Assembly: GCA_002287215.1 (NCBI GenBank)
Contig: LMVO01000001.1
Location: forward strand, 173,470-237,469
From: Methanocorpusculum parvum
GTDB taxonomy: Archaea; Halobacteriota; Methanomicrobia; Methanomicrobiales; Methanocorpusculaceae
Direction: 5' to 3'
Length of the DNA stretch: 64,000 bases
A program made the translations under genes and the position numbers. Shown in pieces: positions 1 to 8,718 of the stretch (position 1 is the first letter of the stretch; each line of letters begins with the position of its first letter). A model generated the notes under the pieces. That model had not been told where the DNA came from and made no database searches. It saw only the letters and a program-made list of their open reading frames with translations.

Positions 1-1
1 T

Positions 2-1048
2 GAATCCCTCCTCCTGCCTCACTCGATGCATCTGCACGGAAACAATCTCGGTAATCCCGGGAACTACACGACTACCCTTGACTCGCTCAAGATCGCCGAA
101 GGCGTCAAGACCGATAACAAGTTTGGCCGTGAGCAGGTTCTTCACCACACCCACATTCAGTTCCACTCATACGGCGGAACAACGTGGGCAGATTTCGAGT
201 CTAAAGGTCCCGAAGTCATGGACTACATCAACAAGAACAAAAACATTACCTGTGATATCGGTTTTGTAACTCTTGATGAAACCACGACCATGACCGGTGA
301 CGGTCCGTTCGAGCACCATCTGACTGCCTTAAACCATCTTAAGTGGGCAAACACCGACGTCGAAGTTGAATGCGGTTCTGGAATCGTTCCATACGTCTAC
401 AGCAAAGATGTCTATGTCTGCGGTGTTCAGTGGTCCATTGGACTTGAAATGGCACTCCTTGCAAAAGATCACATGAGATGTCATCTGACAACCGACCACC
501 CGAATGCAGGTCCGTTTACCCGGTATCCGCGTGTAATGAAGTGGCTCATGAATCAGGAATCCCGTGAAGCCCTTCTTCACACAATGAAGAACGAAGACAA
601 GGTCCGGGACAGATCAAGTCTGTCATCAATCGACCGCGAACTTACGCTCTACGAGATCGCCATGATGACCCGTGCAGGAACCGCCAAGGCTCTTGGTCTT
701 GCCGACCGCTGCGGTGGTCTTGGTATTGGCCTCCAGGCTGATATCGCTGTGTATCCATTCAACCCCGAGACTGACGGAAACGATGCTGAAAAGATCGAGT
801 GGGCATTTGGCAATGCTGTCTATCTTGTCAAAGACGGACAGATCATCATCAACGACAGTGAGATTGTCAGCAACGGAAACAAGAAGACCTACTGGGTTGA
901 CGTCACAACCAATCCGAACAAACAGGTCGAGCGCGATATCAGTGAGATGTTCACGAAATATTACACTGTTACCGAGAAGAACTACGACGTCGAAGAGCAC
1001 GCATTCATGAAGAATCCCTTCGTCATTAAAGTTGATGCAACACAGTGA
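2..1048 (+). CDS. fwdA: Formylmethanofuran dehydrogenase subunit A, C-terminal part (5' end outside window)
   Basis: The frame is open from the first bases of the window, so only the C-terminal 348 codons are present. FwdA is the amidohydrolase-fold subunit that condenses formate with methanofuran in the first step of CO2 reduction to methane. The family hallmark LPHSMHLHGNNLG lies at the very start. A His-rich HHTHIQFHS segment and TTDHPNAGPF, which holds the conserved metal-site Asp, follow. fwdC starts 9 bp downstream, as expected for an fwd/fmd operon. Whether this is the tungsten (fwd) or molybdenum (fmd) isoenzyme cannot be decided from this subunit. Confidence 0.95.
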   Translation, partial: ESLLLPHSMHLHGNNLGNPGNYTTTLDSLKIAEGVKTDNKFGREQVLHHTHIQFHSYGGTTWADFESKGPEVMDYINKNKNITCDIGFVTLDETTTMTGDGPFEHHLTALNHLKWANTDVEVECGSGIVPYVYSKDVYVCGVQWSIGLEMALLAKDHMRCHLTTDHPNAGPFTRYPRVMKWLMNQESREALLHTMKNEDKVRDRSSLSSIDRELTLYEIAMMTRAGTAKALGLADRCGGLGIGLQADIAVYPFNPETDGNDAEKIEWAFGNAVYLVKDGQIIINDSEIVSNGNKKTYWVDVTTNPNKQVERDISEMFTKYYTVTEKNYDVEEHAFMKNPFVIKVDATQ

Positions 1049-1057
1049 GGTCAAAAG

Positions 1058-1858
1058 ATGAACACTGTCACAATCACTATAACAAAACAGCCGGAGTTAT
1101 TCATCGAAGCTGAGTGTTTCTCTCCCGACGCACTTGCAGGCAAGTCTGCTGACGCAATCTCCAAACTCCCGATCTATATCGGTAAAACCACAGAAACCGT
1201 TGGTGACTACTTTGCCGTCGATGGAAATGCCGGAGCTACCGCTGCCGAAACCAAACTGGTTATCAAAGGCGACACCAGCCGTGTCAAATATATCGGATCC
1301 AAGATGACTGCAGGCGAAGTCGTTATTAACGGCAACGCAGACATGTATGTCGGAAACTTCATGTCCGGCGGCAAGATCACTGCCAAAGGAAACATTGGTC
1401 ACTTTGCTGCTACCTCCATGTCCGGCGGCGAGATCATTGTTGAAGGAAATGCCGGGAACTATCTTGCAGCCTCCTATCGTGGAGACTGGAGAGGTATGTC
1501 CGGCGGCAAGATCACCGTCCTTGGAAATGTAGGCAGCGACTGTGCTACCTTCATTACCGGCGGCGAGATTGTCATCGGCGGAAATGTCGATGTCCACGTA
1601 ATGACCCATGCAGACGGGGGTAAAGTTATCATTAAAGGAAATGCAAAGAGCCGCCTCGGCGGTCAGGCTTCCCGCGGTGAGATCTACCTCTTTGGAACTG
1701 TTGATGTCATGATGCCCGGATATGCATACTCCGAAGACGTTGAACTCGAAGTAGCAGGAACCAAGGCAAAGTTTGCAGTATATAACGGCGATCTTGGTGA
1801 ACGTCACCCGACACGCAAAGGTCAGCCGATCTATGCCAAACTCTATCTGAAGAAATAA
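1058..1858 (+). CDS. fwdC: Formylmethanofuran dehydrogenase subunit C
   Basis: This 266-aa protein has the usual length for FwdC/FmdC. Most of it is a right-handed beta-helix made of glycine-rich repeats such as MSGGKITAKGNIG and MSGGEIIVEGNAGN (about residues 75-210), which also occur in the glutamate synthase alpha C-terminal domain. In the complex FwdC packs against the catalytic subunits. It begins with ATG 9 bp after fwdA behind a GAGG-like ribosome site, so the two are cotranscribed. Two strong hairpins follow the stop codon, which suggests the operon ends here. Confidence 0.95.
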   Translation: MNTVTITITKQPELFIEAECFSPDALAGKSADAISKLPIYIGKTTETVGDYFAVDGNAGATAAETKLVIKGDTSRVKYIGSKMTAGEVVINGNADMYVGNFMSGGKITAKGNIGHFAATSMSGGEIIVEGNAGNYLAASYRGDWRGMSGGKITVLGNVGSDCATFITGGEIVIGGNVDVHVMTHADGGKVIIKGNAKSRLGGQASRGEIYLFGTVDVMMPGYAYSEDVELEVAGTKAKFAVYNGDLGERHPTRKGQPIYAKLYLKK

Positions 1859-1871
1859 TCTCTTCAGATCA

Positions 1872-1913
1872 GCACAACATTTTGGTTGTGCAGGGGACGA
1901 TTATTTCGTCCCC
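1872..1913 (+). terminator. Two tandem hairpins after fwdC
   Basis: GCACAAC/GTTGTGC (1872-1891) and GGGGACGA/TCGTCCCC (1893-1913) form two adjacent perfect stems in the 128-bp gap between fwdC and the next gene. They lie just after the fwdC stop and fit a transcription end or an mRNA-stabilising structure. Archaeal termination does not strictly need hairpins, so the function is an inference. Confidence 0.5.
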
Positions 1914-1986
1914 CCTCTCCAATTTTATCGCGATCTTCTTTGCAGATACCGGTAGGTATTAACTGTTCTCTGACCAACTCTCATCT

Positions 1987-2910
1987 ATGAGTATATTCAG
2001 GGAGTATGGTGAGTCCGGTGTACATGTTATGGGCGGTGTGATTACTCAGAAAAATGCTGATTATTGTACTGTCAGGATTCGTTTGCCTGCCGGTGTCGTT
2101 ACTGTCGATCAGATTCGCGGTCTTGCACGTATCGCTAAAACGTATGGAGATGGCACCCTTCATGTTACAACGCGTCAGACGTTTGAGATCCCGAATGTCA
2201 AACCGTCCACTCTTGAAAAACTCGATCTCGCTTTGAAAAAAAATGGAACGCCTATAGGTGCCGAGTTCACGGAGGTCGTGAATGTCACAGCATGTCCGGG
2301 AACACTCCGGTGCAAATATGCCAACATAGACAGTGTTGAGCTTGCAAAGAAAATCGATGAAAAATATTTCCGCAAAGAACTTTCGATTCGGGTCAGAATT
2401 GCCATCTCCTCCTGCCCCAACTCATGTGTGGCCAGTTGGGAAAGTGATATCGGTATAATTGGGATCCAAAAACCCATCAGAAATCCAACGCTTTGTTCGG
2501 GCTGCGGGACCTGTGTGGCTTATTGTAAAGAACATGCACTTACCGTCCGCCAGGGAACAGTAAAACTTGATCACGGGCTTTGCAATACGTGCGGAAACTG
2601 CATTGAGACCTGTCATTATCATGTTATTAAGGGTGAACCTCTCGGTTATCAGATCATGGTTGGCGGCAGTCATGGAAGGACCCCGCATGTTGGCAGGTAT
2701 CTTGTTTCAGTCTCATCTGAAGAGGAGCTGATGGTAGTTATTGATGGGATCATTGAATGGATCCGCCGATACGCGAGATCGGGTTCCCGTTTCAGAGCAC
2801 AGATCGAGGAAGAGGGATTTGACGAGTTCAAAGCATTTGTTCTGAAAAAAGCCGATTCTTCTTCCTTTGTTGCAATTGAAAACAAACGGCTCATTTCCGA
2901 CACGGAATGA
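1987..2910 (+). CDS. Dissimilatory sulfite reductase-like protein (siroheme + 2x[4Fe-4S])
   Basis: A 307-aa protein. The N-terminal ferredoxin-like nitrite/sulfite reductase half-domain (residues 1-60) contains HVTTRQTFEI. Next comes the siroheme/[4Fe-4S] cysteine set CPGTLRC ... CPNSC (about residues 103-145), then two ferredoxin-type clusters (CSGCGTCVAYCKEH and CNTCGNCIETCHYH, about residues 170-220). This is the architecture of the small Dsr-like proteins (Dsr-LP) widespread in methanogens, whose physiological substrate is mostly unknown. The enzyme is much shorter than F420-dependent sulfite reductase and has no F420H2-dehydrogenase half. A small Cys-rich protein and a rubredoxin follow on the same strand. 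Confidence 0.85.
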   Translation: MSIFREYGESGVHVMGGVITQKNADYCTVRIRLPAGVVTVDQIRGLARIAKTYGDGTLHVTTRQTFEIPNVKPSTLEKLDLALKKNGTPIGAEFTEVVNVTACPGTLRCKYANIDSVELAKKIDEKYFRKELSIRVRIAISSCPNSCVASWESDIGIIGIQKPIRNPTLCSGCGTCVAYCKEHALTVRQGTVKLDHGLCNTCGNCIETCHYHVIKGEPLGYQIMVGGSHGRTPHVGRYLVSVSSEEELMVVIDGIIEWIRRYARSGSRFRAQIEEEGFDEFKAFVLKKADSSSFVAIENKRLISDTE

Positions 2911-2955
2911 TCTGATTCCATACTCTTTTCTTTTTGACCGTTCTAATTAAAGCAT

Positions 2956-3159
2956 ATGACATCCGAAAAAGTCAAAGACGCGTTTGAGAAAGAAGGTATC
3001 AGTACCGAGATCACTTGTGCAAAAGCGCATGAAATGAGTGAAAAATATGCTATTCCGATTACAATGATCGGGAATTACTGCAATGTTCATGACATCAAGG
3101 TACAGGCATGCATGCTTGGCTGTTTCTCCGGCAAAAAACATCACTCTCCCAAAGAGTAA
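2956..3159 (+). CDS. Small conserved Cys/His-rich protein of unknown function
   Basis: A 67-aa ORF, 45 bp downstream of the Dsr-like gene. Four cysteines are present, including the pair in CMLGCF near the C-terminus. The middle is a predicted helix (AHEMSEKYAIP), and the residues NYCNVHDIKVQACMLGCF look like a metal or cluster site. I do not recognise a characterised family. Its position between a siroheme/[4Fe-4S] reductase and a rubredoxin suggests a redox or metal-handling accessory, which is inference from context. Confidence 0.7.
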   Translation: MTSEKVKDAFEKEGISTEITCAKAHEMSEKYAIPITMIGNYCNVHDIKVQACMLGCFSGKKHHSPKE

Positions 3160-3203
3160 CCTAAAAGTCAGGTTCATATCTTTGCTCCGCAAAATTATAA
3201 TAA

Positions 3204-3416
3204 ATGGCAAAGTGGTATTGTATTTATTGCGGCTGGATCTATGACGAAGAGAAAGGTGATCCGGCTCACAACATTGCCCCCGGCACAAAGTATGCAGATA
3301 TACCCGATTACTGGAAATGTCCTCTCTGTCTGATACCCAAGACAAAACCAGGATTGTTTAAGATGATCGAAGGAGAACAGCGCGATGAAACTTCTGAGTT
3401 CTCTCTAAAAAATTAA
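3204..3416 (+). CDS. Rubredoxin
   Basis: A 70-aa protein with the two rubredoxin knuckles CIYCGWIYD and CPLC and the family core GDPAHNIAPGTKYADIPDYWKCP. Such proteins bind a single Fe(Cys)4 and carry electrons in the cytoplasm, often to peroxide- or oxygen-detoxifying enzymes in anaerobes. The second knuckle is CPLC rather than the common CPxCG. The C-terminus extends about 15 residues past the usual end. It may serve the upstream Dsr-like reductase. Confidence 0.92.
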   Translation: MAKWYCIYCGWIYDEEKGDPAHNIAPGTKYADIPDYWKCPLCLIPKTKPGLFKMIEGEQRDETSEFSLKN

Positions 3417-3458
3417 TTTCATATGGATATTGGTCGGATATTTTCCGGCCAAAATCTT

Positions 3459-3923
3459 TTATCTTTCGTATATCTTCTTTGGAACGTAAACATCAAAGAG
3501 ATCACGTTTTGCAAAAATCTCTTCAGCGGATGCTTCGCGAAGAATAACATTTTTCCCCTCGATGTCCCCTAAGACCACTGTGGAAAATGATTCCAGTTTA
3601 AATCCTTCGATCACAGCATAATCATATCCTTTCCACGCGTAGAAATCCAGGATGTCGCGTAAGTCTGTGGTTCTCATACTCAGCACAGTTTTTTCCAGAT
3701 CTATTCCCGCAGAAATCTGTGCCCCTGTCTCAAAGTGGACCGTGGTATCCTTTCCTTCCGGCAGTTTCCACGAGTGATGCCCCATATGTTTTATTGTTGC
3801 TACGCTCCCAACTTCGGAGAGGAGAGGGATGAGCCTGGTGATCAGGGTTGTCTTTCCTGAGTTGGAATGGCCTATAATATTGATGATCCGCATATCCTTA
3901 TAGCATATGTCGTTAGACGGCAT
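3459..3923 (-). CDS. mobB: Molybdopterin-guanine dinucleotide biosynthesis protein MobB
   Basis: MobB is a small P-loop GTPase that assists MobA in attaching GMP to molybdopterin. The Walker A motif GHSNSGKTT is at residues 18-26, followed by ATIKHMGHHS and DYAVIEGFK, typical of the family. The cofactor is needed by formylmethanofuran and formate dehydrogenases. The first in-frame ATG is used here (154 aa). Family alignment favours the internal ATG at 3893 (MRIINIIGH), so the first 10 residues may not be translated. Confidence 0.88.
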   Translation of the reverse strand: MPSNDICYKDMRIINIIGHSNSGKTTLITRLIPLLSEVGSVATIKHMGHHSWKLPEGKDTTVHFETGAQISAGIDLEKTVLSMRTTDLRDILDFYAWKGYDYAVIEGFKLESFSTVVLGDIEGKNVILREASAEEIFAKRDLFDVYVPKKIYER

Positions 3924-3955
3924 AATAAGTTCGTCATGATATAGTCTCCAAGCAT

Positions 3956-4936
3956 TTATGCCTCAGCCGCCCGTCTTCTTTTTCTGAAAAGGAGCCAGGC
4001 ACTACAGATACCTGCTCCAATCCCAAAAATATCGATTGGGGTTTTTGTAGAATTTTTCCGGTTTTCGCCCCCCTCTGTTCCTGAATATCCTGGTGATGAG
4101 ACGGTGGTAGTAAACTCGCCGGAATCCGGTGAAAGACCGCTCCCTAAAACTGCATAACCGCTGGCACCCCCTGTTCCATCGTCGGCAACACGGTTTGTCC
4201 AGGAAATACCCTCTCCCTCATTTGACTGATTACACCACGCATAAGCGTTGAAGACCGCGATGCCGCTGAGATTCTTAAATTCATACTCAATTTTGACAGC
4301 TCCATGATCACGCAGACCGGTAAGTCCGCTGTTTATCCCTAGAGTTCCTGCTTTCGTATCGAAAAATAGTATGGCAAATCCATTCGAAGGATTTGTCGTG
4401 TCCTGTCCGTAGTAGATTGGATAGTTTTCTATTCCTGCCGGTTTCCAGGTCTGTGAAGCATACCTGAAATCCGTCGCAGTTAATATAGTCCCTGATGCAG
4501 ACTCGGTATAAGTCAGTTCCTCGTAAGTCGGACCGATATTTACGATCGGCGTGGGATTCCACTGATAACCGCTGGATGTGAGATGCAGGGCAAAATCATC
4601 GGAAATTGTTCCATTCACAGCGATCATCAGAATAATTCGATCATTAAATCCCCTGCCTCCGGTATAGGAAACATATACTGTGCCCGCCTGGCGGTTCGTT
4701 GTCGTCACCTGGCCATAGGGTTCCTCCGGGATTGTAGTAAGATGTAATGAATTCAGTCCTCCCTCGTCATCAAATCTGACCGCGTATATCGTCCCGTCGG
4801 TTGTTGAGATCTCCACCTGTTTGTAGGATGGCAGGATCTCACCTGCGGTATCTGCCGCGGCTGCATGCCAGCATCCTACTATGATCAACAGGAGAGCGAC
4901 ACACAAAACCCTCTCTAAATAATTCATGTGACGCAT
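3956..4936 (-). CDS. Cell-surface protein with C-terminal membrane anchor (paralogue family)
   Basis: A 326-aa exported protein. It has an N-terminal hydrophobic signal segment ending near HAAAADTAG, a beta-rich ectodomain, and a C-terminal transmembrane helix (IFGIGAGICSAWLLF) followed by RKRRRAAEA as a stop-transfer anchor. Two modules are visible. The first contains GQVTTTNRQAGTVYVSYTGG and RIILMIAVNG; the second contains PIYYGQDTT and KIEYEFKNLSGIAVF. Both recur in the next gene and in the protein at 10869-11669, so the three are paralogues. No function can be assigned beyond a surface location. Confidence 0.8.
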   Translation of the reverse strand: MRHMNYLERVLCVALLLIIVGCWHAAAADTAGEILPSYKQVEISTTDGTIYAVRFDDEGGLNSLHLTTIPEEPYGQVTTTNRQAGTVYVSYTGGRGFNDRIILMIAVNGTISDDFALHLTSSGYQWNPTPIVNIGPTYEELTYTESASGTILTATDFRYASQTWKPAGIENYPIYYGQDTTNPSNGFAILFFDTKAGTLGINSGLTGLRDHGAVKIEYEFKNLSGIAVFNAYAWCNQSNEGEGISWTNRVADDGTGGASGYAVLGSGLSPDSGEFTTTVSSPGYSGTEGGENRKNSTKTPIDIFGIGAGICSAWLLFRKRRRAAEA

Positions 4937-4948
4937 AAATTCCTGATA

Positions 4949-5845
4949 TTAGTATTTCCTGACAACAAAATACACTGAGCCAAGAATCCCGGCAATGATT
5001 GGGAATACACTGAGCGGTGACTGCGTCGTTTCCGGACCGGGCAGGTCAACAACATTTACAGTAATTCCTTCTGTCTCTGCTGCAGTCCATCCAAGAACCT
5101 GTTTAGGATCATTCTTGGGTTCATCCCGATATCCATATGGAATAAATGTGACCTGACCCGTGAGTCCGGCGATCTCGTAATCGATCTCGGCACACCCATT
5201 ATGTATCAGATTTCCATTGGGTACAGTGCATGTTCCAACATGAAGGTCGACAAGCATTACGTAAAATGTTTCATTCTCACTTTGTGTTGGGTAGAAAGTA
5301 AACCCTGCTGCATCTGCAGGTCTGAGAGATACGGGGCCATAGAGAAGATCAGATTTATCAAACCACTCAGATATCGCAGCCGTCTTATATGTACCTCTGG
5401 ACCCAAAATCCAGAGATCTGAACGTACTTTGGGAAACCGGTTCCCATACATATCCGCCGGAGGTGATCTTTATTTTGAATTCATCGGTGATGTTTCCAGC
5501 AACGCCGACCATCAAAACTACATCATCGATGTACCCTGCTCCGCCTGTTTCATAGACATAGAATGTTCCGGATCGATTTTCAATAATTACTGCAGGATTG
5601 GAAGCGCTCTTTTGGTATCTCTCCGAGATATGCATCCCTTCTGTTCCGAGGCTTATGGGGAGATAATACGTGTTATCTCCGGCATTATTGAATCTGACAT
5701 CATTTGATATTTTCAGGGTGATGTCTTCCATCCCTGGGAAGGGTCCATTCTCTGCAAATGCTGCTGATCCTGTACCAACTGAGAAAAGAAAAATCATCAG
5801 GATTGCGGTCAGGATAATCTTTCCGAGATGTGAATTACCGGTCAT
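4949..5845 (-). CDS. Cell-surface protein, paralogue of the preceding gene
   Basis: A 298-aa exported protein. The signal segment is IILTAILMIFLFSVGTGSAAFA and a C-terminal hydrophobic helix (SVFPIIAGILGSVYFVV) ends in RKY. The first module (SGTFYVYETGGAGYIDDVVLMVGV) and the second (LLYGPVSLRP ... EIDYEIAGLTGQVTF) match those of the 3956-4936 protein in the same order. The two genes are 12 bp apart and form a likely bicistronic unit, with the promoter in the AT-rich gap 5846-5981. Function unknown. Confidence 0.8.
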   Translation of the reverse strand: MTGNSHLGKIILTAILMIFLFSVGTGSAAFAENGPFPGMEDITLKISNDVRFNNAGDNTYYLPISLGTEGMHISERYQKSASNPAVIIENRSGTFYVYETGGAGYIDDVVLMVGVAGNITDEFKIKITSGGYVWEPVSQSTFRSLDFGSRGTYKTAAISEWFDKSDLLYGPVSLRPADAAGFTFYPTQSENETFYVMLVDLHVGTCTVPNGNLIHNGCAEIDYEIAGLTGQVTFIPYGYRDEPKNDPKQVLGWTAAETEGITVNVVDLPGPETTQSPLSVFPIIAGILGSVYFVVRKY

Positions 5846-5981
5846 AATGTACTAGTAATTATATCCTGTATCGGCATATAGATTTTGAATCATGTTAACT
5901 TATAATAATTAATTGTTCAACAGATATATCATATAATCTTCATAACAAATAGTACACACATTAGAAGAGGAGAACGACAGC

Positions 5982-6917
5982 GTGGATAAAAGCATCTCAC
6001 AGGACATTGCGGATCTGAAATTTCAGTTACAGAAACTGATCGTTGGACAGGAAAACGCTCTTGAAAAAACAGTGATCACTCTTATAGCAGGAGGGAATGT
6101 CTTACTTGAGGGTGTTCCGGGTGTCGCAAAAACTCTGCTTGCGCGTTCACTTGCGGCATCGATCAATAGCAGTTTTTCCCGGATCCAGTTCACTCCTGAT
6201 CTTCTTCCCTCGGACATCACCGGAACAGTTGTATTCAACCTAAAATCAAATGAGTTTTCCACGGTCTTCGGCCCGGTATTTCATCAGATTATTTTGGCGG
6301 ATGAGATCAACCGTGCCCCTCCCAAAGTCCAGTCTGCTCTTCTTGAAGCGATGCAGGAACATCAGGTCACGATCCAGGGGACTACCTATCCCCTCCCTTC
6401 ACCGTTTTTTGTTATCGCTACAGAAAATCCTCTTGAGTCGGAGGGGACCTATCCTCTCCCTGAAGCTGAAACAGATCGATTCATGACAAAAATAGTCATG
6501 ACCCTCCCTTCGATAGATGATGAAATTGTGATTATGGAACGATTCTGCGGCGAGAGAGTACCGCAAGCGGAGCCTGTTCTTTCAATAGAGAAGATCCTTG
6601 CTCTGCAAAATTCCGTTAGAAAGATCCATGCCAATGCAAAAATTCACCATTACATTGCGGAAATTGTTGGGGCAACGAGGACTGCCTCACCTGTCATAAC
6701 GATTGGTGCCTCACCCCGTGCCTCAATTGGTCTTTTGATGTGTTCAAAAGCCCACGCTCTTCTAAACGGCAGAGATTATGTTATTCCTGAAGATGTGATC
6801 CACGTTTCAATGGAGGTCCTCAGGCACAGAATCCGGCTCAGTTTTGAGGCACAACTTGACGGAATTACGCCTGACACCGTAATAAAGGATATTTTGACCA
6901 CCGTTTCCATCCCATGA
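5982..6917 (+). CDS. MoxR-family AAA+ ATPase
   Basis: A 311-aa MoxR-type ATPase. It has Walker A GVPGVAKT (about residues 43-50), Walker B ILADEIN (about 104-110) and the family signature TENPLESEGTYPLPEAE followed by the DRF sensor region. MoxR ATPases act as chaperones that load metal cofactors or remodel partner complexes, together with VWA-domain proteins. The start is GTG at 5982 behind a GAGGAG ribosome site. It is the first gene of a tightly overlapping four-gene operon running to 10139. Confidence 0.92.
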   Translation: MDKSISQDIADLKFQLQKLIVGQENALEKTVITLIAGGNVLLEGVPGVAKTLLARSLAASINSSFSRIQFTPDLLPSDITGTVVFNLKSNEFSTVFGPVFHQIILADEINRAPPKVQSALLEAMQEHQVTIQGTTYPLPSPFFVIATENPLESEGTYPLPEAETDRFMTKIVMTLPSIDDEIVIMERFCGERVPQAEPVLSIEKILALQNSVRKIHANAKIHHYIAEIVGATRTASPVITIGASPRASIGLLMCSKAHALLNGRDYVIPEDVIHVSMEVLRHRIRLSFEAQLDGITPDTVIKDILTTVSIP

Positions 6918-7777
6918 ATCAGCGTCTGTTCGAACTCCTGGAAAAATCCCGCCCCGTTGCCGCCCGTTTTCAAAGACCGCAGGGAATGCAGGGATCGTAT
7001 ATCTCCCGCAGAGTAGGACTTGGAACGGAGTTTTCTGAATTACGCGAATACCTGAGTGGAGATGATGTGAGGGCCATTGACAAAAATGTCACTGCACGAA
7101 CAGGGATTCCGCATGTAAGGGTTCATGCTGAGGAACCTGACCTAAATCTTTACATCGCTGTCGACCTCTCAGCTTCCGGACATTTTGGATCAGGAACAAG
7201 CAAACTCATGACGGCAAAAATTGCCGCTGCATCCATTCTCCTTTCGGCTGAAAAAGAGCATATCCCTCTGGGTTTATGTCTGTTTACCTCCACAGTAGAA
7301 AAGTTCATCCCGGCAGGATCCGGCACGTCTCATCTGCATCTTCTTCTTACCACTCTTGCAGAAACTGATGCAAAGAATTCCGGGACCTCTATCCAGAATG
7401 CCTGCTGTGAACTTGCATCCCGCATCCAAAAATCCTCATCGATTATTCTGATATCGGATTTTCAGGATACTCACTTTGCATCCGGCCTTCAGCTTCTTGG
7501 AAAGAGACATCGCTTATCAGCCCTTCGGATCACCGATCCTGGTGAATTTACTCTGCCTGATGTTGGCAGGATCATTCTCGAAGACCCAGAATCAGGCAGA
7601 CAATATCTGATCAATACATCAAGTCAGGAGGTTCGAGAACGGTTTTCTGCTGCCGCAAAAGATGCAGAGAACAAATGTTATAGCATCTTTCTCTCTTCGG
7701 GTGCCCAGTATGTTTCGTTATCTACAGACGGAAGTTGTATCCAGTCGCTGCAGAAACTATTTTCCCGGGGTGTCTGA
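6914..7777 (+). CDS. DUF58 domain protein
   Basis: A 287-aa DUF58 protein, 4 bp overlapping the MoxR gene. The DUF58 signature is visible as a GTEFSELREYLSGDDVRAID segment followed by ARTGIPHVR (about residues 35-70). The rest resembles a VWA-like fold (DLNLYIAVDLSAS, IILISDFQD). DUF58 proteins almost always accompany MoxR and VWA proteins and are thought to recruit clients for the ATPase. The stop codon shares one base with the ATG of the next gene. Confidence 0.9.
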   Translation: MNQRLFELLEKSRPVAARFQRPQGMQGSYISRRVGLGTEFSELREYLSGDDVRAIDKNVTARTGIPHVRVHAEEPDLNLYIAVDLSASGHFGSGTSKLMTAKIAAASILLSAEKEHIPLGLCLFTSTVEKFIPAGSGTSHLHLLLTTLAETDAKNSGTSIQNACCELASRIQKSSSIILISDFQDTHFASGLQLLGKRHRLSALRITDPGEFTLPDVGRIILEDPESGRQYLINTSSQEVRERFSAAAKDAENKCYSIFLSSGAQYVSLSTDGSCIQSLQKLFSRGV

Positions 7778-8718
7778 TGCCGGGTTTTTCTTATCCGCTT
7801 TATCTGCTCTTCCTTTTCATATTGCCACTTCTTTGGTATTGGTATCATAAAGCGGCTGCTGAAAAGAAACGAAAATCCATAACGTTTTCTTCCCATGTTT
7901 TTTTGGATGAGACTCAACATAACGATCTGAAAAAACGGGAGAGACTACTGTTTCTCGTTTTTCTTTTGATACTGGGTTGTGCCATCATCGGGGTTGCCGA
8001 TCCTCACATACCCCTTGTCTCCTCCTCGGAGAATGTGAATCTGGTTCTCGCCCTTGATGTTTCTGCAAGTATGACGGCAGCTGACTACGTACCTACCCGG
8101 CTTGAAGCGGCAAAAAGCTCTGCAAAAATTCTTATAAATTCTTTAAGTGAATCAGACAATGCGGGAGTAGTAATTTTCGAGTCAGGTGCATCGAGCGCAG
8201 CATACCTGAGTTCGGATAAAAATCGCGTGCTTTCACGACTTGATCAGGTCTCGGTAAAGACAGGTAAGACTGCTCTGGGAGATGGATTGACTCTTGCTGT
8301 TGATATGGTGACGGCAATCCCAGCCGGAACATACATCGTTGTTCTGCTTTCCGACGGAGTGTCGAACACCGGCATGATCACTCCCGAAAATGCAGCTATG
8401 TTTGCAAAAAATTCCGGGGTTGTTGTTTACACGATCGGCATCGGAAGTGATTCCCCGGTGGAAGTATCCACCGAGGGAGTTCTGCAGTATGCCTCTCTTG
8501 ACGAAGCAGCGCTCAGATCAATTGCTGAAATAACCGGGGGGGAGTATTTCCGTTCGGTTAATGAGACGACCCTGATGCAGATTCAGAATACGATTGGAAG
8601 TTCCATTGCAAGAGAGGCTGAGGAAACCAGTATCCAGTCCTGGTTCTTCTGGATCATACTCATTTTGCTTTTGCTTGAGGCATATCTCAGATACGGCGGC
8701 AGACGGGTGATTCCATGA
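7777..8718 (+). CDS. Membrane-anchored VWA-domain protein (BatA-like)
   Basis: A 313-aa protein. The first helix (YPLYLLFLFILPLLWYWYH) and a second near residue 60 anchor the N-terminus. A von Willebrand factor A domain follows with a complete MIDAS site: DVSAS (DxSxS), TALGDG and LLSDGVSN. A C-terminal transmembrane helix (SWFFWIILILLLLEAYL) closes it. The ATG at 7777 overlaps the upstream TGA by one base, which decides the start. It corresponds to BatA/BatB in the bacterial Bat operon. Confidence 0.9.
   Translation: MPGFSYPLYLLFLFILPLLWYWYHKAAAEKKRKSITFSSHVFLDETQHNDLKKRERLLFLVFLLILGCAIIGVADPHIPLVSSSENVNLVLALDVSASMTAADYVPTRLEAAKSSAKILINSLSESDNAGVVIFESGASSAAYLSSDKNRVLSRLDQVSVKTGKTALGDGLTLAVDMVTAIPAGTYIVVLLSDGVSNTGMITPENAAMFAKNSGVVVYTIGIGSDSPVEVSTEGVLQYASLDEAALRSIAEITGGEYFRSVNETTLMQIQNTIGSSIAREAEETSIQSWFFWIILILLLLEAYLRYGGRRVIP

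Noticed and set aside
1097..1807. 236-aa minus-strand ORF
   Set aside because: Shadow of fwdC produced by its regular glycine-rich repeats.
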